NCBI GenBank assembly: GCA_002070205.1
Contig: MWCU01000035.1
Span: 182,759-246,758, forward strand
Source: Firmicutes bacterium ADurb.Bin182
Lineage (GTDB): Bacteria > Bacillota > Clostridia > Christensenellales > CAG-138
Direction of reading: 5' to 3'
DNA length: 64,000 nucleotides
Below are positions 44,447-53,705 of this stretch, piece by piece (the first letter of the stretch is position 1; the number at the start of each line of letters is the position of its first letter). The translations under genes and the position numbers were made by a program. The notes under the pieces were generated by a model. It had not been told where the DNA came from. It worked only from the letters and a program-made list of their open reading frames with translations, and searched no databases.

Positions 44447-45391
44447 CTAAATCACTTTTATACAAAATTGAGGGCAGCGTCCGGCACAATACCCGCAAAA
44501 TACGCATTTATCCGGATCGACTTTCGCTTTTCCGTTTTCCAGTCCGATAGCGCCGCTTTTACAGACGGAAACGCATGTTCCGCAGCCTTCACACCAAGAC
44601 TGAATAAGCAGCTCCCTTTTTTGATTCCGTATAAGGCCGGCATCGGACTCATCGGGAAGCCGGCCGCTGAACACCGCACAATTATAATTGACTTCGGCGA
44701 TACTCTGCATCCCGATTGCTATTGTATGGACACAATCCAAGCCCAAAATAAACTTCAGCGCATGCTCGCGACGTCCGATCAAATGACCGCCCCCGAGAGG
44801 CTTCATTGCGATTATGCCTTTACCCAAATCGCTTGCGGATTTTATCGCGCCGAGCATTTGATCCGTCGTTCCGTCCGCAATGCCGACTCCCGATAAGTTA
44901 ATCAGCGGAAATATGACCTGTATTTCAGGGTACTTAAGCGACGCCTGCACGCAGCGGATAAAATGAGTGGAAACGCCGAATGCGCCGATATAACCTTGTC
45001 GTTGTTTTTTTAAATAGAATTCGATCGCTTCCCGATGACCTCGAAGCGTATGCTCGCTTTCCTGCTCATGAAGCAAAAAAATATCAATGAATTCCCTTCC
45101 GATCCCCTTGACCGCTTTTCGCCAGCTTTCTTCGGCAGTCGCGGCGTCGTAAGCGTATGATTTCGTGCAGACGACCACGTCCCTTTTAATAGTCAAAGCC
45201 TTGTTGACATAGGGATACGTTCCGTATATTTCTGCGGTATCGAGGAAATTCACTCCAAGAGAAAAGGCCCTCTCCAAAAGTGCGGCGCCCTCGTTAAGGG
45301 GCAAGTTCCTTTGGAGAGGACCCATTGTCAATGTGCCGAAACACAGGCGGGAAACCTCGATACCGGTATTCCCGAGCTTAATCTTCTCCAC
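44447..45391 (-). CDS. Aldo/keto reductase with C-terminal ferredoxin domain
   Basis: 314 residues. The N-terminal aldo/keto reductase barrel has LDTAEIYGTY with the catalytic Asp and Tyr, and a HEQE motif. The C-terminal 55 residues form a 2[4Fe-4S] ferredoxin: CEGCGTCVSVCKSGA and CVFCGYCAGRCP. Substrate unknown. It interrupts the common ireB-ruvX pair, and alaS, normally upstream of ireB, is missing. Confidence 0.9.
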   Translation of the reverse strand: MEKIKLGNTGIEVSRLCFGTLTMGPLQRNLPLNEGAALLERAFSLGVNFLDTAEIYGTYPYVNKALTIKRDVVVCTKSYAYDAATAEESWRKAVKGIGREFIDIFLLHEQESEHTLRGHREAIEFYLKKQRQGYIGAFGVSTHFIRCVQASLKYPEIQVIFPLINLSGVGIADGTTDQMLGAIKSASDLGKGIIAMKPLGGGHLIGRREHALKFILGLDCVHTIAIGMQSIAEVNYNCAVFSGRLPDESDAGLIRNQKRELLIQSWCEGCGTCVSVCKSGAIGLENGKAKVDPDKCVFCGYCAGRCPQFCIKVI

Positions 45392-45392
45392 T

Positions 45393-45671
45393 TTATTTGT
45401 TTTTTGCCCTTCTTTCGTTTTCCGTTACATAAAACCGGACAAGCTCTTCAAGCAACTCATCGCGCTCAAGCCTGTGTATCAAATAGCGGGCATTGTTGTG
45501 GCTGGTTATATATGTGGGGTCGCCTGAAATAAGATACCCTACGATTTGATTTATCGGATCGTACCCTTTTTCTTTCATAGCGTCGTATACGCTCATGATG
45601 ATTTCATCGGCAGTCCGCTTGTCCTTCGAAAATTGAAACTGCATCGTCCGGCCGGTATTATCAGACATAAA
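45393..45671 (-). CDS. ireB: IreB family regulatory phosphoprotein (UPF0297)
   Basis: 92 residues. The N-terminal TMQFQF-containing segment includes the Thr phosphorylated by PASTA-domain Ser/Thr kinases in enterococci; [22 protein letters not shown] is the family signature. It regulates cell-wall stress tolerance. The ATG with GGGGGGA upstream was selected over a frame 18 codons longer. Confidence 0.95.
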   Translation of the reverse strand, partial: FMSDNTGRTMQFQFSKDKRTADEIIMSVYDAMKEKGYDPINQIVGYLISGDPTYITSHNNARYLIHRLERDELLEELVRFYVTENERRAKNK

Positions 45672-45731
45672 ATCCCCCCAGTTATCAGCATAATTAATTA
45701 TATACCGTACTGTAAAAAAATTCAAATAAAA

Positions 45732-45764
45732 GGATTAGCCCGCGATAAAAATACGGGCTAATCC
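45732..45764 (-). terminator. Terminator after the 55-aa gene
   Basis: GGATTAGCCCG and CGGGCTAATCC, perfect 11-base arms around an 11-base loop, followed by TTTTATTTG on the minus strand. It closes the transcript from the isc genes and small gene. Confidence 0.9.
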
Positions 45765-45779
45765 AAATATTATCGGCAT

Positions 45780-45947
45780 TCAGATAAAATAACCGCTAAA
45801 ATGTTGTACTGCCCGCCTTCCTTGACGCACTATGCGCCTGCTGTCTCTCGCCATACGTTTGGGAACGTCAGGATACATTGCCGTCAGAGCTGCTGTTGCC
45901 ACTGCGATACCTGCAGCAACTCCTGTTATAAACGTGAACGTTTTCAT
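45780..45947 (-). CDS. Small membrane-associated protein, 55 aa
   Basis: An ATG with GGGGTGA upstream opens a 55-codon frame that ends just before a strong terminator. Residues 4-23 form an Ala/Gly-rich membrane helix (FITGVAAGIAVATAALTA) and the rest is strongly basic (Arg at many positions). The build is like YtxH or DUF3918-type envelope miniproteins; no firm family. Position and signals make it a real gene. Confidence 0.65.
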   Translation of the reverse strand: MKTFTFITGVAAGIAVATAALTAMYPDVPKRMARDSRRIVRQGRRAVQHFSGYFI

Positions 45948-46068
45948 AGATATTCACCCCTTTCAAGCCTCGCTCATATGCTGTAACCGGCAGTCCGGCC
46001 GTATATAAGCTAATATACCCTGAATAGGGATAAATATGTTTGCAAATATATGGAATGATAACATATAT

Positions 46069-46446
46069 TTACAATTCTTTTTTTCTGCTTCTGTAATCAT
46101 CAATAGCCTTTTTGACCGCTTCTTCAGCCAAAACGGAACAGTGGATCTTCGCAGGAGGAAGTCCTTCAAGCGCTTCCACAACAGCCGCATTTGTCAGTTT
46201 AAGCGCCTCGTCAATCGTCTTCCCTTTTATAAGCTCGGTAGCCATCGAAGAAGTGGCAATCGCCGCTCCGCAACCAAATGTCTTGAATTTTACATCCTCA
46301 ATGACTTCATGCTCGTTTACTTTTATAAACATCTGCATGATATCGCCGCATTTCGGATTTCCGACCAATCCTACGCCGCTCGGGTCCTCCATATCGCCCA
46401 TATTTCGCGGGTTTGAAAAATGATCCATCACCTTTTCGGAATACAT
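46069..46446 (-). CDS. iscU: Fe-S cluster scaffold protein IscU/NifU-like
   Basis: 125 residues with the three scaffold cysteines Cys33 (PKCGD, with Asp35), Cys59 (FGCGAA) and Cys103 (IHCSVLA). It builds [2Fe-2S]/[4Fe-4S] clusters from sulfur supplied by IscS, encoded three bases upstream. Confidence 0.95.
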   Translation of the reverse strand: MYSEKVMDHFSNPRNMGDMEDPSGVGLVGNPKCGDIMQMFIKVNEHEVIEDVKFKTFGCGAAIATSSMATELIKGKTIDEALKLTNAAVVEALEGLPPAKIHCSVLAEEAVKKAIDDYRSRKKEL

Positions 46447-46449
46447 TTA

Positions 46450-47625
46450 TTATATCCTCCCTCCAACATATAAAGGCGACATGCTGCGAAGGCGGTTTAT
46501 GATGCCGGGAAGAACCTCCAGGACATAATCTATCTCCTCATCTGTCGTTTCATCACCAAGGGTCATTCTTAACGAGCCGTGGGCGGTCTCGTGATCGAGC
46601 CCCATTGCCAGCAAAACATGCGAAGGATCCAAAGAACCCGATGTGCAGGCCGATCCGCTCGATGCCGCTATTCCGTTTAAATCCAGCATCAAAAGAATGG
46701 ACTCACCTTCAACATAGCGTATGCTGAAATTGACGTTCCCCGGGAGTCTTTCGCTCGGATGCCCATTGAGTTTAACATCAGGGATCCGCTCCCGTATACC
46801 CATGATCAGCTTATCCCGAAGGCTGCGCATCCTTTTGGCATTGGTTTCCATGTTTTTAACGGAAATCTCTATCGCTTCTCCGAGTCCGACGATTCCGGGG
46901 ACATTTTCAGTTCCGGCGCGCTTTTTTCGTTCCTGAGCCCCGCCCGTTATCATTGCGGGCAATCTGATTCCTTTTTTGATATAAAGTGCGCCTGCTCCCT
47001 TGGGCCCGTGGAACTTATGGGCGGACATGGTCAGCATATCGATATTCATTTTTTTTACGTCTATAGGAACCTGACCGACTGCCTGTACCGCGTCCGTATG
47101 AAAAAGCACATTCCTGGCGCGGCATATGCTGCCGATTTCGCTTATCGGCATTATGGTGCCTACCTCATTATTTGCAAACATTATACTGACAAGTATAGTT
47201 TTATCGGTAATCGCGGACGCGACATCATCAGCAAAAACTCTTCCGTATTCATCGACGGGCAAATATGTCACTTTGAAACCCGCCTTTTCAAGCTCTTCAC
47301 AGGTATGCAGAACCGCATGATGCTCGACGGAGGAAATGATGATATGATTCCCGTTTTGCTTTTTTAAAGCCGCAATTCCCCGCAGCACCATGTTATCGCT
47401 CTCGGAACCGCTTCCCGTAAAAATTATCTCCTCCGGAAGAGCTCCGACGGCAGACGCCGTTTGTTCCCTTGCCTTATCGATGCCTTTCTTCGCTTCCCTC
47501 GCAAAGCTGTGAAGGCTTGAGGGATTGCCGTAGTATTCGGTAAAGTACGGGAGCATTTTTTCAAGCACTTCCGGCTTGAGAGCGGTCGTTGCCGCATTAT
47601 CAAGATAGATTCTCTTCATTTTCAT
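46450..47625 (-). CDS. iscS: Cysteine desulfurase IscS/NifS
   Basis: 391 residues, PLP-dependent. PLP lysine in SAHKFHGPKGAG; the active-site Cys lies in SSGSACTSGSLDPSHVL, characteristic of group I desulfurases. The ATG following AAGAGG was chosen; it overlaps the end of iscR. It feeds sulfur to IscU and thiolation enzymes. Confidence 0.95.
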   Translation of the reverse strand: MKMKRIYLDNAATTALKPEVLEKMLPYFTEYYGNPSSLHSFAREAKKGIDKAREQTASAVGALPEEIIFTGSGSESDNMVLRGIAALKKQNGNHIIISSVEHHAVLHTCEELEKAGFKVTYLPVDEYGRVFADDVASAITDKTILVSIMFANNEVGTIMPISEIGSICRARNVLFHTDAVQAVGQVPIDVKKMNIDMLTMSAHKFHGPKGAGALYIKKGIRLPAMITGGAQERKKRAGTENVPGIVGLGEAIEISVKNMETNAKRMRSLRDKLIMGIRERIPDVKLNGHPSERLPGNVNFSIRYVEGESILLMLDLNGIAASSGSACTSGSLDPSHVLLAMGLDHETAHGSLRMTLGDETTDEEIDYVLEVLPGIINRLRSMSPLYVGGRI

Positions 47626-48049
47626 TACGCCTCTTTTGAACGGTATAGTCATCGGCCATATCTTTTAATGTTGTCGTTTTGAGCACTTCGTTGATTCTTG
47701 ATTGAAGCTTCAGCCATAACGGCCGCGCAGAACAGCTGCAAGCGCTTTCACAGTCAACGGAATCGACTCCAACGCAATCGATAAGATCAGTCGTTCCTTC
47801 GAGCGCACGCAGCACTTCCTCGACCGATATCTGCTCGGGCGGCCTTGAAAGAGTATATCCTCCCTGAGCCCCTCTTGAGGAACGAACCAATCCCGCTCTC
47901 TTTAAAACCCCTATCAACTGCTCAAGGTAAGCATCCGATATCCCCTGCTTTTCTGCAAGCGCGCTGACAGCAAGGCGTCCGCGGCCGTATTCGACGGAAA
48001 GATCCACCATTGCCTTCAGTCCGTACCTTCCCCGCGTAGAAAGCTTCAA
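47600..48049 (-). CDS. iscR: Rrf2 family transcriptional regulator IscR-like
   Basis: 149 residues from a TTG start with GAGGGGG upstream. Winged helix (TRGRYGLKAMVDLS, GGYTLSRP) and a C-terminal cluster-binding loop with several Cys (DCVGVDSVDCESACSC) typical of IscR. It would sense Fe-S status and regulate iscR-iscS-iscU; a palindrome upstream is the likely operator. A longer frame reaching 48214 has no family similarity. Confidence 0.93.
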   Translation of the reverse strand: MKLSTRGRYGLKAMVDLSVEYGRGRLAVSALAEKQGISDAYLEQLIGVLKRAGLVRSSRGAQGGYTLSRPPEQISVEEVLRALEGTTDLIDCVGVDSVDCESACSCSARPLWLKLQSRINEVLKTTTLKDMADDYTVQKRRNENEENLS

Positions 48050-48067
48050 CGAATTGCCCCCTCTCTT

Positions 48068-48090
48068 ATTCCTACTAGACCGGTAGGATT
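48068..48090 (-). promoter_or_regulatory. Palindromic operator before iscR
   Basis: TCCTAC and GTAGGA are perfect inverted arms around a seven-base centre, 20 bp upstream of the iscR start. The form resembles Rrf2/IscR-type operators. A clear -10 was not found, but TTGATT and TTGAAA -35-like boxes flank it. Confidence 0.6.
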
Positions 48091-48199
48091 TCAAAATCAA
48101 TTTAACACATTTTCGCGTGTCCGTCAATATCGATTCGGCAACATGCAAACAAAATCCGTTTGCATTCGAGATTACGTTTTTATTATTGTTAAAAAAACA

Positions 48200-48433
48200 C
48201 CGGCCCAGTGACATCTTTCATTGCTTGACTTAGGGCAACTTAAAAAAATCCGCTTGAGCGGCATTTTTTTGAATATGCGAATTGCTTCCATTTTCATAAT
48301 CGGCAGCTTAATGCCGCTAAGCGACATTTTTCATGGCTGAATTTAATGCTCCATAAGAATGAAAAAAGTCGCCTTAGCGACAATTTCCATTGCTGAATTG
48401 TTCCGTACTGATGAAAAAAATCGTTTTTGCGGC
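48200..48433. repeat. Tandem array of five degenerate hairpin units
   Basis: About every 50-63 bp a unit recurs: A run, small GC hairpin, then CATTTTTCATTGCTGAATT-like text. Hairpins are at 48200, 48250-48261 (CCGCTTGAGCGG), 48313-48325, 48368-48381 (GTCGCCTTAGCGAC) and 48421. Each looks like a bidirectional terminator, yet the copies are clearly related to each other. No gene is present. Confidence 0.75.
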
Positions 48434-48458
48434 ATGCGTTGTTTGGCTTAACGCGGCT

Positions 48459-49700
48459 TTACATCCTGTACAGCGGATGCCGTTCGCATAGAAGCCTTAC
48501 CTGTTCCTTGACTTTTTCAACGGCGCCCTCTCCATCCCGCACAACGGAAGCTATCAGTTTCGCTATCAGCTTCATGTCTTCATCGTCAAAGCCTCTCGTT
48601 GTTACTGCAGGCGTTCCGATCCTTATACCGCTTGTTATAAACGGGCTTCGCGTTTCAAAAGGAATGGTATTTTTATTGACCGTTATGTTCGCGCTGTCAA
48701 GAAGGGCCTCGACTTCTTTTCCCGTCCTGCCGCTCGCCGTAAGATCCGCAAGCATGAGGTGATTGTCGGTGCCTCCGGATACAAGGCGGATGTCTTCATT
48801 TATCAATGATTGTGCAAGAACCGCCGCGTTTTTAACGACCCTTTTCTGATAAGCCTTAAATTCTTCGGTCATCGCTTCCTTAAAACAAACCGCCTTTGCG
48901 GCTATAATATGCATGAGCGGCCCCCCCTGAGTGCCCGGAAAAATAGCTTTGTCTATACTTTTGGCAAATTCATTTTTGCACAATATCATTCCGCCTCTCG
49001 GTCCTCTGAGCGTTTTATGAGTTGTCGTGGTTACGACGTCGGCATAGGGTATCGGGCTTTCGTGCACTCCGGCGGCAACAAGCCCCGCAATATGCGCCAT
49101 ATCCACCATAAAATACGCTCCGACTTCTTTTGCGATTGAAGCGAAGCGCTTAAAATCGATCGCGCGGGGATATGCGCTCGCTCCTGCTACAATAAGCTTC
49201 GGTCTGTATTCGAGCGCGGTCTCGCGCAATTTTTCATAATCTATTTGTTCGTTTTCCTCGCTTACGCCATAGGATACGAAATTATAATAACTTCCCGACA
49301 AGTTCACGGGGCTTCCGTGCGTCAAATGGCCACCGTGAGACAAGTTCATTCCCAAAATGGTTTCACCCGGTTTGACAAGCGCGAAATACACCGCGAGGTT
49401 CGCCTGTGCGCCCGAATGCGGCTGAACGTTTGCATGGTCCGCGCCGAAAAGCTCTTTTGCGCGGTCCCGCGCGATATTCTCGGCCATGTCAACAAACTCG
49501 CAGCCGCCGTAGTATCGCTTTCCCGGATAGCCTTCGGCGTATTTATTCGTCAGGTGGCTGCCCATGGCCGCCATGACAGCGGGCGATACGAAATTCTCCG
49601 AAGCGATGAGCTCAATATTGTTTTGCTGTCTTGACAGCTCCTTTTCCATCGCAGACGCTATTTCAGGATCCGTTTTATTTATCAGGTCAAATTGTATCAT
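48459..49700 (-). CDS. glyA: Serine hydroxymethyltransferase
   Basis: 413 residues. PLP lysine in [33 protein letters not shown] and [11 protein letters not shown] are signatures. It interconverts serine and glycine, charging tetrahydrofolate with one-carbon units. The ATG at seven-base spacing from GGAGG was preferred over the frame beginning 27 codons earlier. Confidence 0.97.
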   Translation of the reverse strand: MIQFDLINKTDPEIASAMEKELSRQQNNIELIASENFVSPAVMAAMGSHLTNKYAEGYPGKRYYGGCEFVDMAENIARDRAKELFGADHANVQPHSGAQANLAVYFALVKPGETILGMNLSHGGHLTHGSPVNLSGSYYNFVSYGVSEENEQIDYEKLRETALEYRPKLIVAGASAYPRAIDFKRFASIAKEVGAYFMVDMAHIAGLVAAGVHESPIPYADVVTTTTHKTLRGPRGGMILCKNEFAKSIDKAIFPGTQGGPLMHIIAAKAVCFKEAMTEEFKAYQKRVVKNAAVLAQSLINEDIRLVSGGTDNHLMLADLTASGRTGKEVEALLDSANITVNKNTIPFETRSPFITSGIRIGTPAVTTRGFDDEDMKLIAKLIASVVRDGEGAVEKVKEQVRLLCERHPLYRM

Positions 49701-49772
49701 TATCATTCCTCCAAGAATCTTTACAAATAATATATAGCACAAGCTGTCAAAAATCGCAAACAGCACGACAGC

Positions 49773-49801
49773 GGACAGCAAACGAATAATCAGCGCTGTC
49801 C
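49773..49801 (-). other. Hairpin after trxA
   Basis: GGACAGC pairs with GCTGTCC around a 15-base loop, 18 bp after the trxA stop. No T run follows, so it is a weak terminator at best or an RNA-stability element. Confidence 0.5.
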
Positions 49802-49818
49802 TCGGTTAAGTTTCCTAT

Positions 49819-50148
49819 TTATAAATGCTTGTCCAGCATCTGTTCGTATGCTTGTTTGGAATTTAACCCTACGGATTTTTCGACTATATTGCCGTTTGCA
49901 AAGACGAACACCGTAGGTATGGACATTACCTGATATCTCATTGAAATATCCTCGTTTTCATCCACATTCAACTTGCATATCTTAGCTTTTCCTGCGTAAT
50001 CTTCCGCAAGCTGCTCGATGATCGGGCCTAGCATGCGGCACGGGCCGCACCAGGTCGCCCAGAAGTCCACCAAAACGGGCACGTCGGCTTTAAGCACCTG
50101 ATCATCGAAGTCTTTGGAAGAAAGATGCACAACACTACCTTGATTCAT
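49819..50148 (-). CDS. trxA: Thioredoxin
   Basis: 109 residues with the WCGPC active site (Cys34, Cys37) and the cis-Pro MSIPT loop. General disulfide reductant. GAGGAG precedes the ATG, which lies inside the end of the RseC-like gene. No thioredoxin reductase is nearby. Confidence 0.95.
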   Translation of the reverse strand: MNQGSVVHLSSKDFDDQVLKADVPVLVDFWATWCGPCRMLGPIIEQLAEDYAGKAKICKLNVDENEDISMRYQVMSIPTVFVFANGNIVEKSVGLNSKQAYEQMLDKHL

Positions 50149-50560
50149 TTTTTGTCTCCTCGTTTTTTTCTGTTATTTTGATCATTTTAGGGTCAAACTC
50201 TCCCGTTCTCCGCAAATACGGCTCAAACAGCTTAATCAGCGCATATACAACTAAAGCGCTCCCGATTCCGCCGGCAGCCGCAAATATATCTCCCCATCTT
50301 GAAAAGAAAATCAACCCGAGAATCAACGCAAAAAGCGGAAGAAAATACAAAAGCAAACTCGCGGTTACTATACTGCGCTCATGCAGCCGGATTTCAACGG
50401 TATCTCCCGCCTCGGCATTGAGGGTATTGCGGATTTCAACTACAGAATCGTTTTTTCCGACCATCGCGCATCCGCGGCATTTTCCGCATTCGGGGCTGCG
50501 CTCAAAGCGAATGACCGCGATATCTCCCTTTACTTCAATTACCGTACCGACTTTTTCCAA
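50135..50560 (-). CDS. SoxR-reducing system RseC family protein
   Basis: 141 residues. The N-terminal beta domain holds Cys25, Cys28 and Cys31 (ECGKCRGC), followed by two membrane helices (about 68-115) and a charged tail. RseC-family proteins accompany RNF electron-transport complexes, but no rnf genes are here. TTG start with AGGGGAG upstream. Overlaps trxA by 14 bases. Confidence 0.88.
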   Translation of the reverse strand: MEKVGTVIEVKGDIAVIRFERSPECGKCRGCAMVGKNDSVVEIRNTLNAEAGDTVEIRLHERSIVTASLLLYFLPLFALILGLIFFSRWGDIFAAAGGIGSALVVYALIKLFEPYLRRTGEFDPKMIKITEKNEETKNESR

Positions 50561-50607
50561 ACAAACACTCCCCTTTTATTTTACCCGCGAAAATTTCATT
50601 CATCCCG

Positions 50608-52398
50608 TTACTTCTCTTCATGCATTAAATGCAGCTCGCGCAGCTGTTTTTCATCCACGGGACTCGGCGCATTCGTCAGCGGACAGGAAGCGTTTTGAAC
50701 TTTCGGGAAAGCTATGACATCCCTTATATTATCAGTTCCGCAAAGGAGCATAACGAGTCTGTCCAAACCGTAGGCAAGACCGCCGTGCGGCGGCGTACCG
50801 TACTTGAACGCCTCCAGCAGGAAGCCGAACCTGTTCCATGCCGCCTCCCGGGTAAACCCCAAAGCCTTAAACATTCTTTCCTGAAGCTCCTGCGAATGGA
50901 TTCTGATAGACCCACCGCCGATCTCATTCCCGTTGAGCACTATATCATAGGCCTTGGCGCGTACTTTCCCGGGATCGGTCTCAAGCAGGGGCAAGTCTTC
51001 ATCCCTGGGACTCGTAAAGGGGTGATGTTTGGCGACAAATCTTTGATCCTCCGCGCTCCACTCAAACAGGGGGAAATGCGTGACCCACAGCAGTTCGTAA
51101 CGGCTTGAATCCAAAAGATCGAGTTTTTCCGCTAACATAAGCCTGAGAGCGCCCAATGACGCAAACACAACATCGTCCGAAGAGTCGGCGACAATAAAAA
51201 TACTGTCTCCTTTTACCGCGCCCGCGCGCTCCATAATCGCCGCAGTCAATTCCTCGCTTATGAATTTCGCGAACGAAGACTGATTGCCCTCCGGTTTTGC
51301 GTTGAGCCAAGCCAAGCCTTTTGCGCCGTATGTTTTAACGAAATCTGAAAGCGCGTCTATCTCGCGGCGCGTGAATTTTTCGGCTCCTCCCTGCACGCAA
51401 ATGCATCGTACGCTTCCGCCCGCCCTGACCGCTTGAGCGAATACATTAAAGCCGCAGTCCGCGACAAGATCTGATATATCTGCAAGCTCCATGCCGAAAC
51501 GCGTATCCGGCTTATCCGAACCGTAGCGTTCCATCGCTTCTTTATACTCGATTCGCCTTAAAGGCAGCTTCACTTCAACGCCTAGTATCTCTTTGAATAA
51601 ATATCTCAAGAACTCCTCGTTTATGCCCATGACGTCTTCTTCATCCACAAAAGACATTTCGAGGTCGATCTGCGTAAAATCCGGCTGACGGTCGGCTCTG
51701 AGGTCTTCGTCCCTGAAACAACGCGCGATCTGCATATATCTGTCGAAGCCTGAAAGCATGAGCAGCTGCTTAAACAGCTGCGGGCTTTGCGGAAGCGCGT
51801 AAAATTTGCCCGGATGTACCCTGCTTGGCACAAGATAATCCCTTGCACCTTCGGGCGTGCTTTTTGTAAGCATCGGCGTTTCGATTTCCAGAAAACCGTT
51901 ACGGGCAAAAAAGTCCCTTGTACATTGCGCTATTTTATGCCTTATAATAAGGATTCTCTGCATGACAGGACGCCTCAGGTCAAGATAGCGGTATTTTAAG
52001 CGCACAAGCTCGTTGACATGAAGATCGTCCTCAATATAGATCGGAGGCGTTTCCGATTTGCTTAAAACCTTGAATTCCTCAACCAGCACCTCATAAGCTC
52101 CGGTCTTCATGCTTCTGTTGACCATATCCGGTTTTCGATTTGTAAGCGTGCCTTTAACCGCAAGCACATATTCGCTTCTTACGCCGGCAGCCCGCACAAA
52201 ATCCTCGGGCGGCATTTTGCTCTGGTCGAATACGAGCTGCATAATTCCCGTCCGGTCCCGAAGGCCGATAAAAATCAGCGCACCGAGGTTCCGCCAGCTT
52301 TGCACCCAGCCCATAAGCACCAGCTTGCTGCCGACGTCCTTTTCCGACGGTTCCGCACAATAGCATGTTCGTTTCCAACCGCTCATCAACTCAGACAT
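50608..52398 (-). CDS. aspS: Aspartyl-tRNA synthetase
   Basis: 596 residues from the chosen ATG. OB-fold anticodon domain (LVLMGWVQSWRNLG), class II core motifs (RYLDLRRP, QSPQLFKQLLM, FRDEDLRADRQPDFTQID, GLAYGLDRL) and an inserted GAD domain. A TTG at 52422, just after the hisS stop and with AAGGAA upstream, is an alternative start. hisS-aspS operon under the T-box. Confidence 0.97.
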   Translation of the reverse strand: MSELMSGWKRTCYCAEPSEKDVGSKLVLMGWVQSWRNLGALIFIGLRDRTGIMQLVFDQSKMPPEDFVRAAGVRSEYVLAVKGTLTNRKPDMVNRSMKTGAYEVLVEEFKVLSKSETPPIYIEDDLHVNELVRLKYRYLDLRRPVMQRILIIRHKIAQCTRDFFARNGFLEIETPMLTKSTPEGARDYLVPSRVHPGKFYALPQSPQLFKQLLMLSGFDRYMQIARCFRDEDLRADRQPDFTQIDLEMSFVDEEDVMGINEEFLRYLFKEILGVEVKLPLRRIEYKEAMERYGSDKPDTRFGMELADISDLVADCGFNVFAQAVRAGGSVRCICVQGGAEKFTRREIDALSDFVKTYGAKGLAWLNAKPEGNQSSFAKFISEELTAAIMERAGAVKGDSIFIVADSSDDVVFASLGALRLMLAEKLDLLDSSRYELLWVTHFPLFEWSAEDQRFVAKHHPFTSPRDEDLPLLETDPGKVRAKAYDIVLNGNEIGGGSIRIHSQELQERMFKALGFTREAAWNRFGFLLEAFKYGTPPHGGLAYGLDRLVMLLCGTDNIRDVIAFPKVQNASCPLTNAPSPVDEKQLRELHLMHEEK

Positions 52399-52425
52399 AA
52401 CGTTTGCCCTGCACTTTCTCAAAAT

Positions 52426-53682
52426 CTATTCCTTAATAAATTCGATGATTGAATCATACGGAACGGTCCGTTCCTCACCCGTGTTCATATGCTTCAGCTT
52501 TATAACGCCCGCCGACATCTCATCGTCCCCCAATGAAGCGACGTACCGGGCGTTCAGCTTATTCGCATACTTGAACTGCGCCTTCATGCTCCGCCCGACA
52601 TGGTCGAATTCTGCCTTAAATCCCGAATCCCTGAGCTTGTTTACGAGCCTGAATCCCGCTATCCGCGCAGTGTTGCCGAATGTAGCGATAAAAATATCCG
52701 CCCGCTTCGGCTCCGGAAACTTTACGCCCTGATTTTCGGCGACAAGCAGCAGTCTTTCCATGCCCATGCCGAAGCCCACCCCAGGCACGGGCGGACCGCC
52801 GAGTTGTTCGATAAGGCAGTCATAACGCCCTCCCCCGCATACCGCTCCCTGTGAGCCGATGCGGTCGAATATTATCTCAAAAACCGTTTTCGTATAATAA
52901 TCGAGACCTCTGACAATATGCGGGTTGACGGAATATCTGATTCCGGCGGAGGCAAGACACTCCTTCAATTCCTTGAAATGATCCGCGCATTCTTTGCAGA
53001 GGTAGTCGAGAATATGCGGCACCGAGCTTACAATCTGCCTGCAATGATCCTCTTTGCAGTCAAGTATGCGAAGCGGATTTGTTTCAAACCTGCCCTTGCA
53101 TGTTTCGCACAGACCGCCGTAATTTTTCTTTAAATATTCTTTGAGGCTGTGATTGTAGGCGGGTCTGCACTCGGGGCACCCGATGCTGTTTATGTTGACG
53201 GACAAATCCTGTACGCCGACTGAGGTTATAACGTCGAGCGCAAGTTTGATGCATTCAGCATCCGCGCTTGCGCGCTCCGCTCCGAATATCTCAATGCCGA
53301 ACTGATGATGCTCCCGGAATCTTCCGGCCTGCGGTTTGTCGTAACGGAATACCGGGCTGTTAACATAATACATTTTGGTCGGCTGCGCTTCATTGAACAG
53401 GTTATTTTCGAGAAACATGCGCACGGCGCCGGCAGTTCCCTCTGGCTTAAGCGTAATCGAACGATCCCCCTTATCCAAAAATGTATACATTTCCTTTTGA
53501 ACGATATCGGTGGTATCACCGACTCCCCTCAAAAACAGCTCCGTGTGCTCGATTATCGGGGTGCGTATTTCATTCAAGCAGTATTTGTCGCATTTTTCCC
53601 GAATGATGTTCTCAACATACTGCCATTTATAACTTTCCTGCGGTATGACGTCGCGTGTGCCTTTCGGCGCCCTTATCTGCAT
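52426..53682 (-). CDS. hisS: Histidyl-tRNA synthetase
   Basis: 418 residues, class IIa. Motif 2 HEH-type FREHHQFGIEIFG, the HisA motif RGLDYYTKTVFEI, and motif 3 GVGFGMGMERL. The C-terminal anticodon domain follows residue 325. The ATG after GGGGGAGG was chosen. First gene after the T-box. Confidence 0.97.
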   Translation of the reverse strand: MQIRAPKGTRDVIPQESYKWQYVENIIREKCDKYCLNEIRTPIIEHTELFLRGVGDTTDIVQKEMYTFLDKGDRSITLKPEGTAGAVRMFLENNLFNEAQPTKMYYVNSPVFRYDKPQAGRFREHHQFGIEIFGAERASADAECIKLALDVITSVGVQDLSVNINSIGCPECRPAYNHSLKEYLKKNYGGLCETCKGRFETNPLRILDCKEDHCRQIVSSVPHILDYLCKECADHFKELKECLASAGIRYSVNPHIVRGLDYYTKTVFEIIFDRIGSQGAVCGGGRYDCLIEQLGGPPVPGVGFGMGMERLLLVAENQGVKFPEPKRADIFIATFGNTARIAGFRLVNKLRDSGFKAEFDHVGRSMKAQFKYANKLNARYVASLGDDEMSAGVIKLKHMNTGEERTVPYDSIIEFIKE

Positions 53683-53705
53683 TTTTCCGACCTCCCCCGA
53701 AATAT

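Noticed and set aside
47600..48214. Longer 204-aa form of the Rrf2 regulator
   Set aside because: The extra 55 residues cover the operator palindrome and lack family similarity; a TTG with GAGGGGG fits the usual length.
48200..48433. CRISPR array
   Set aside because: Repeat units are degenerate, include hairpins with A/T runs, and lack unique spacers; no cas genes nearby.
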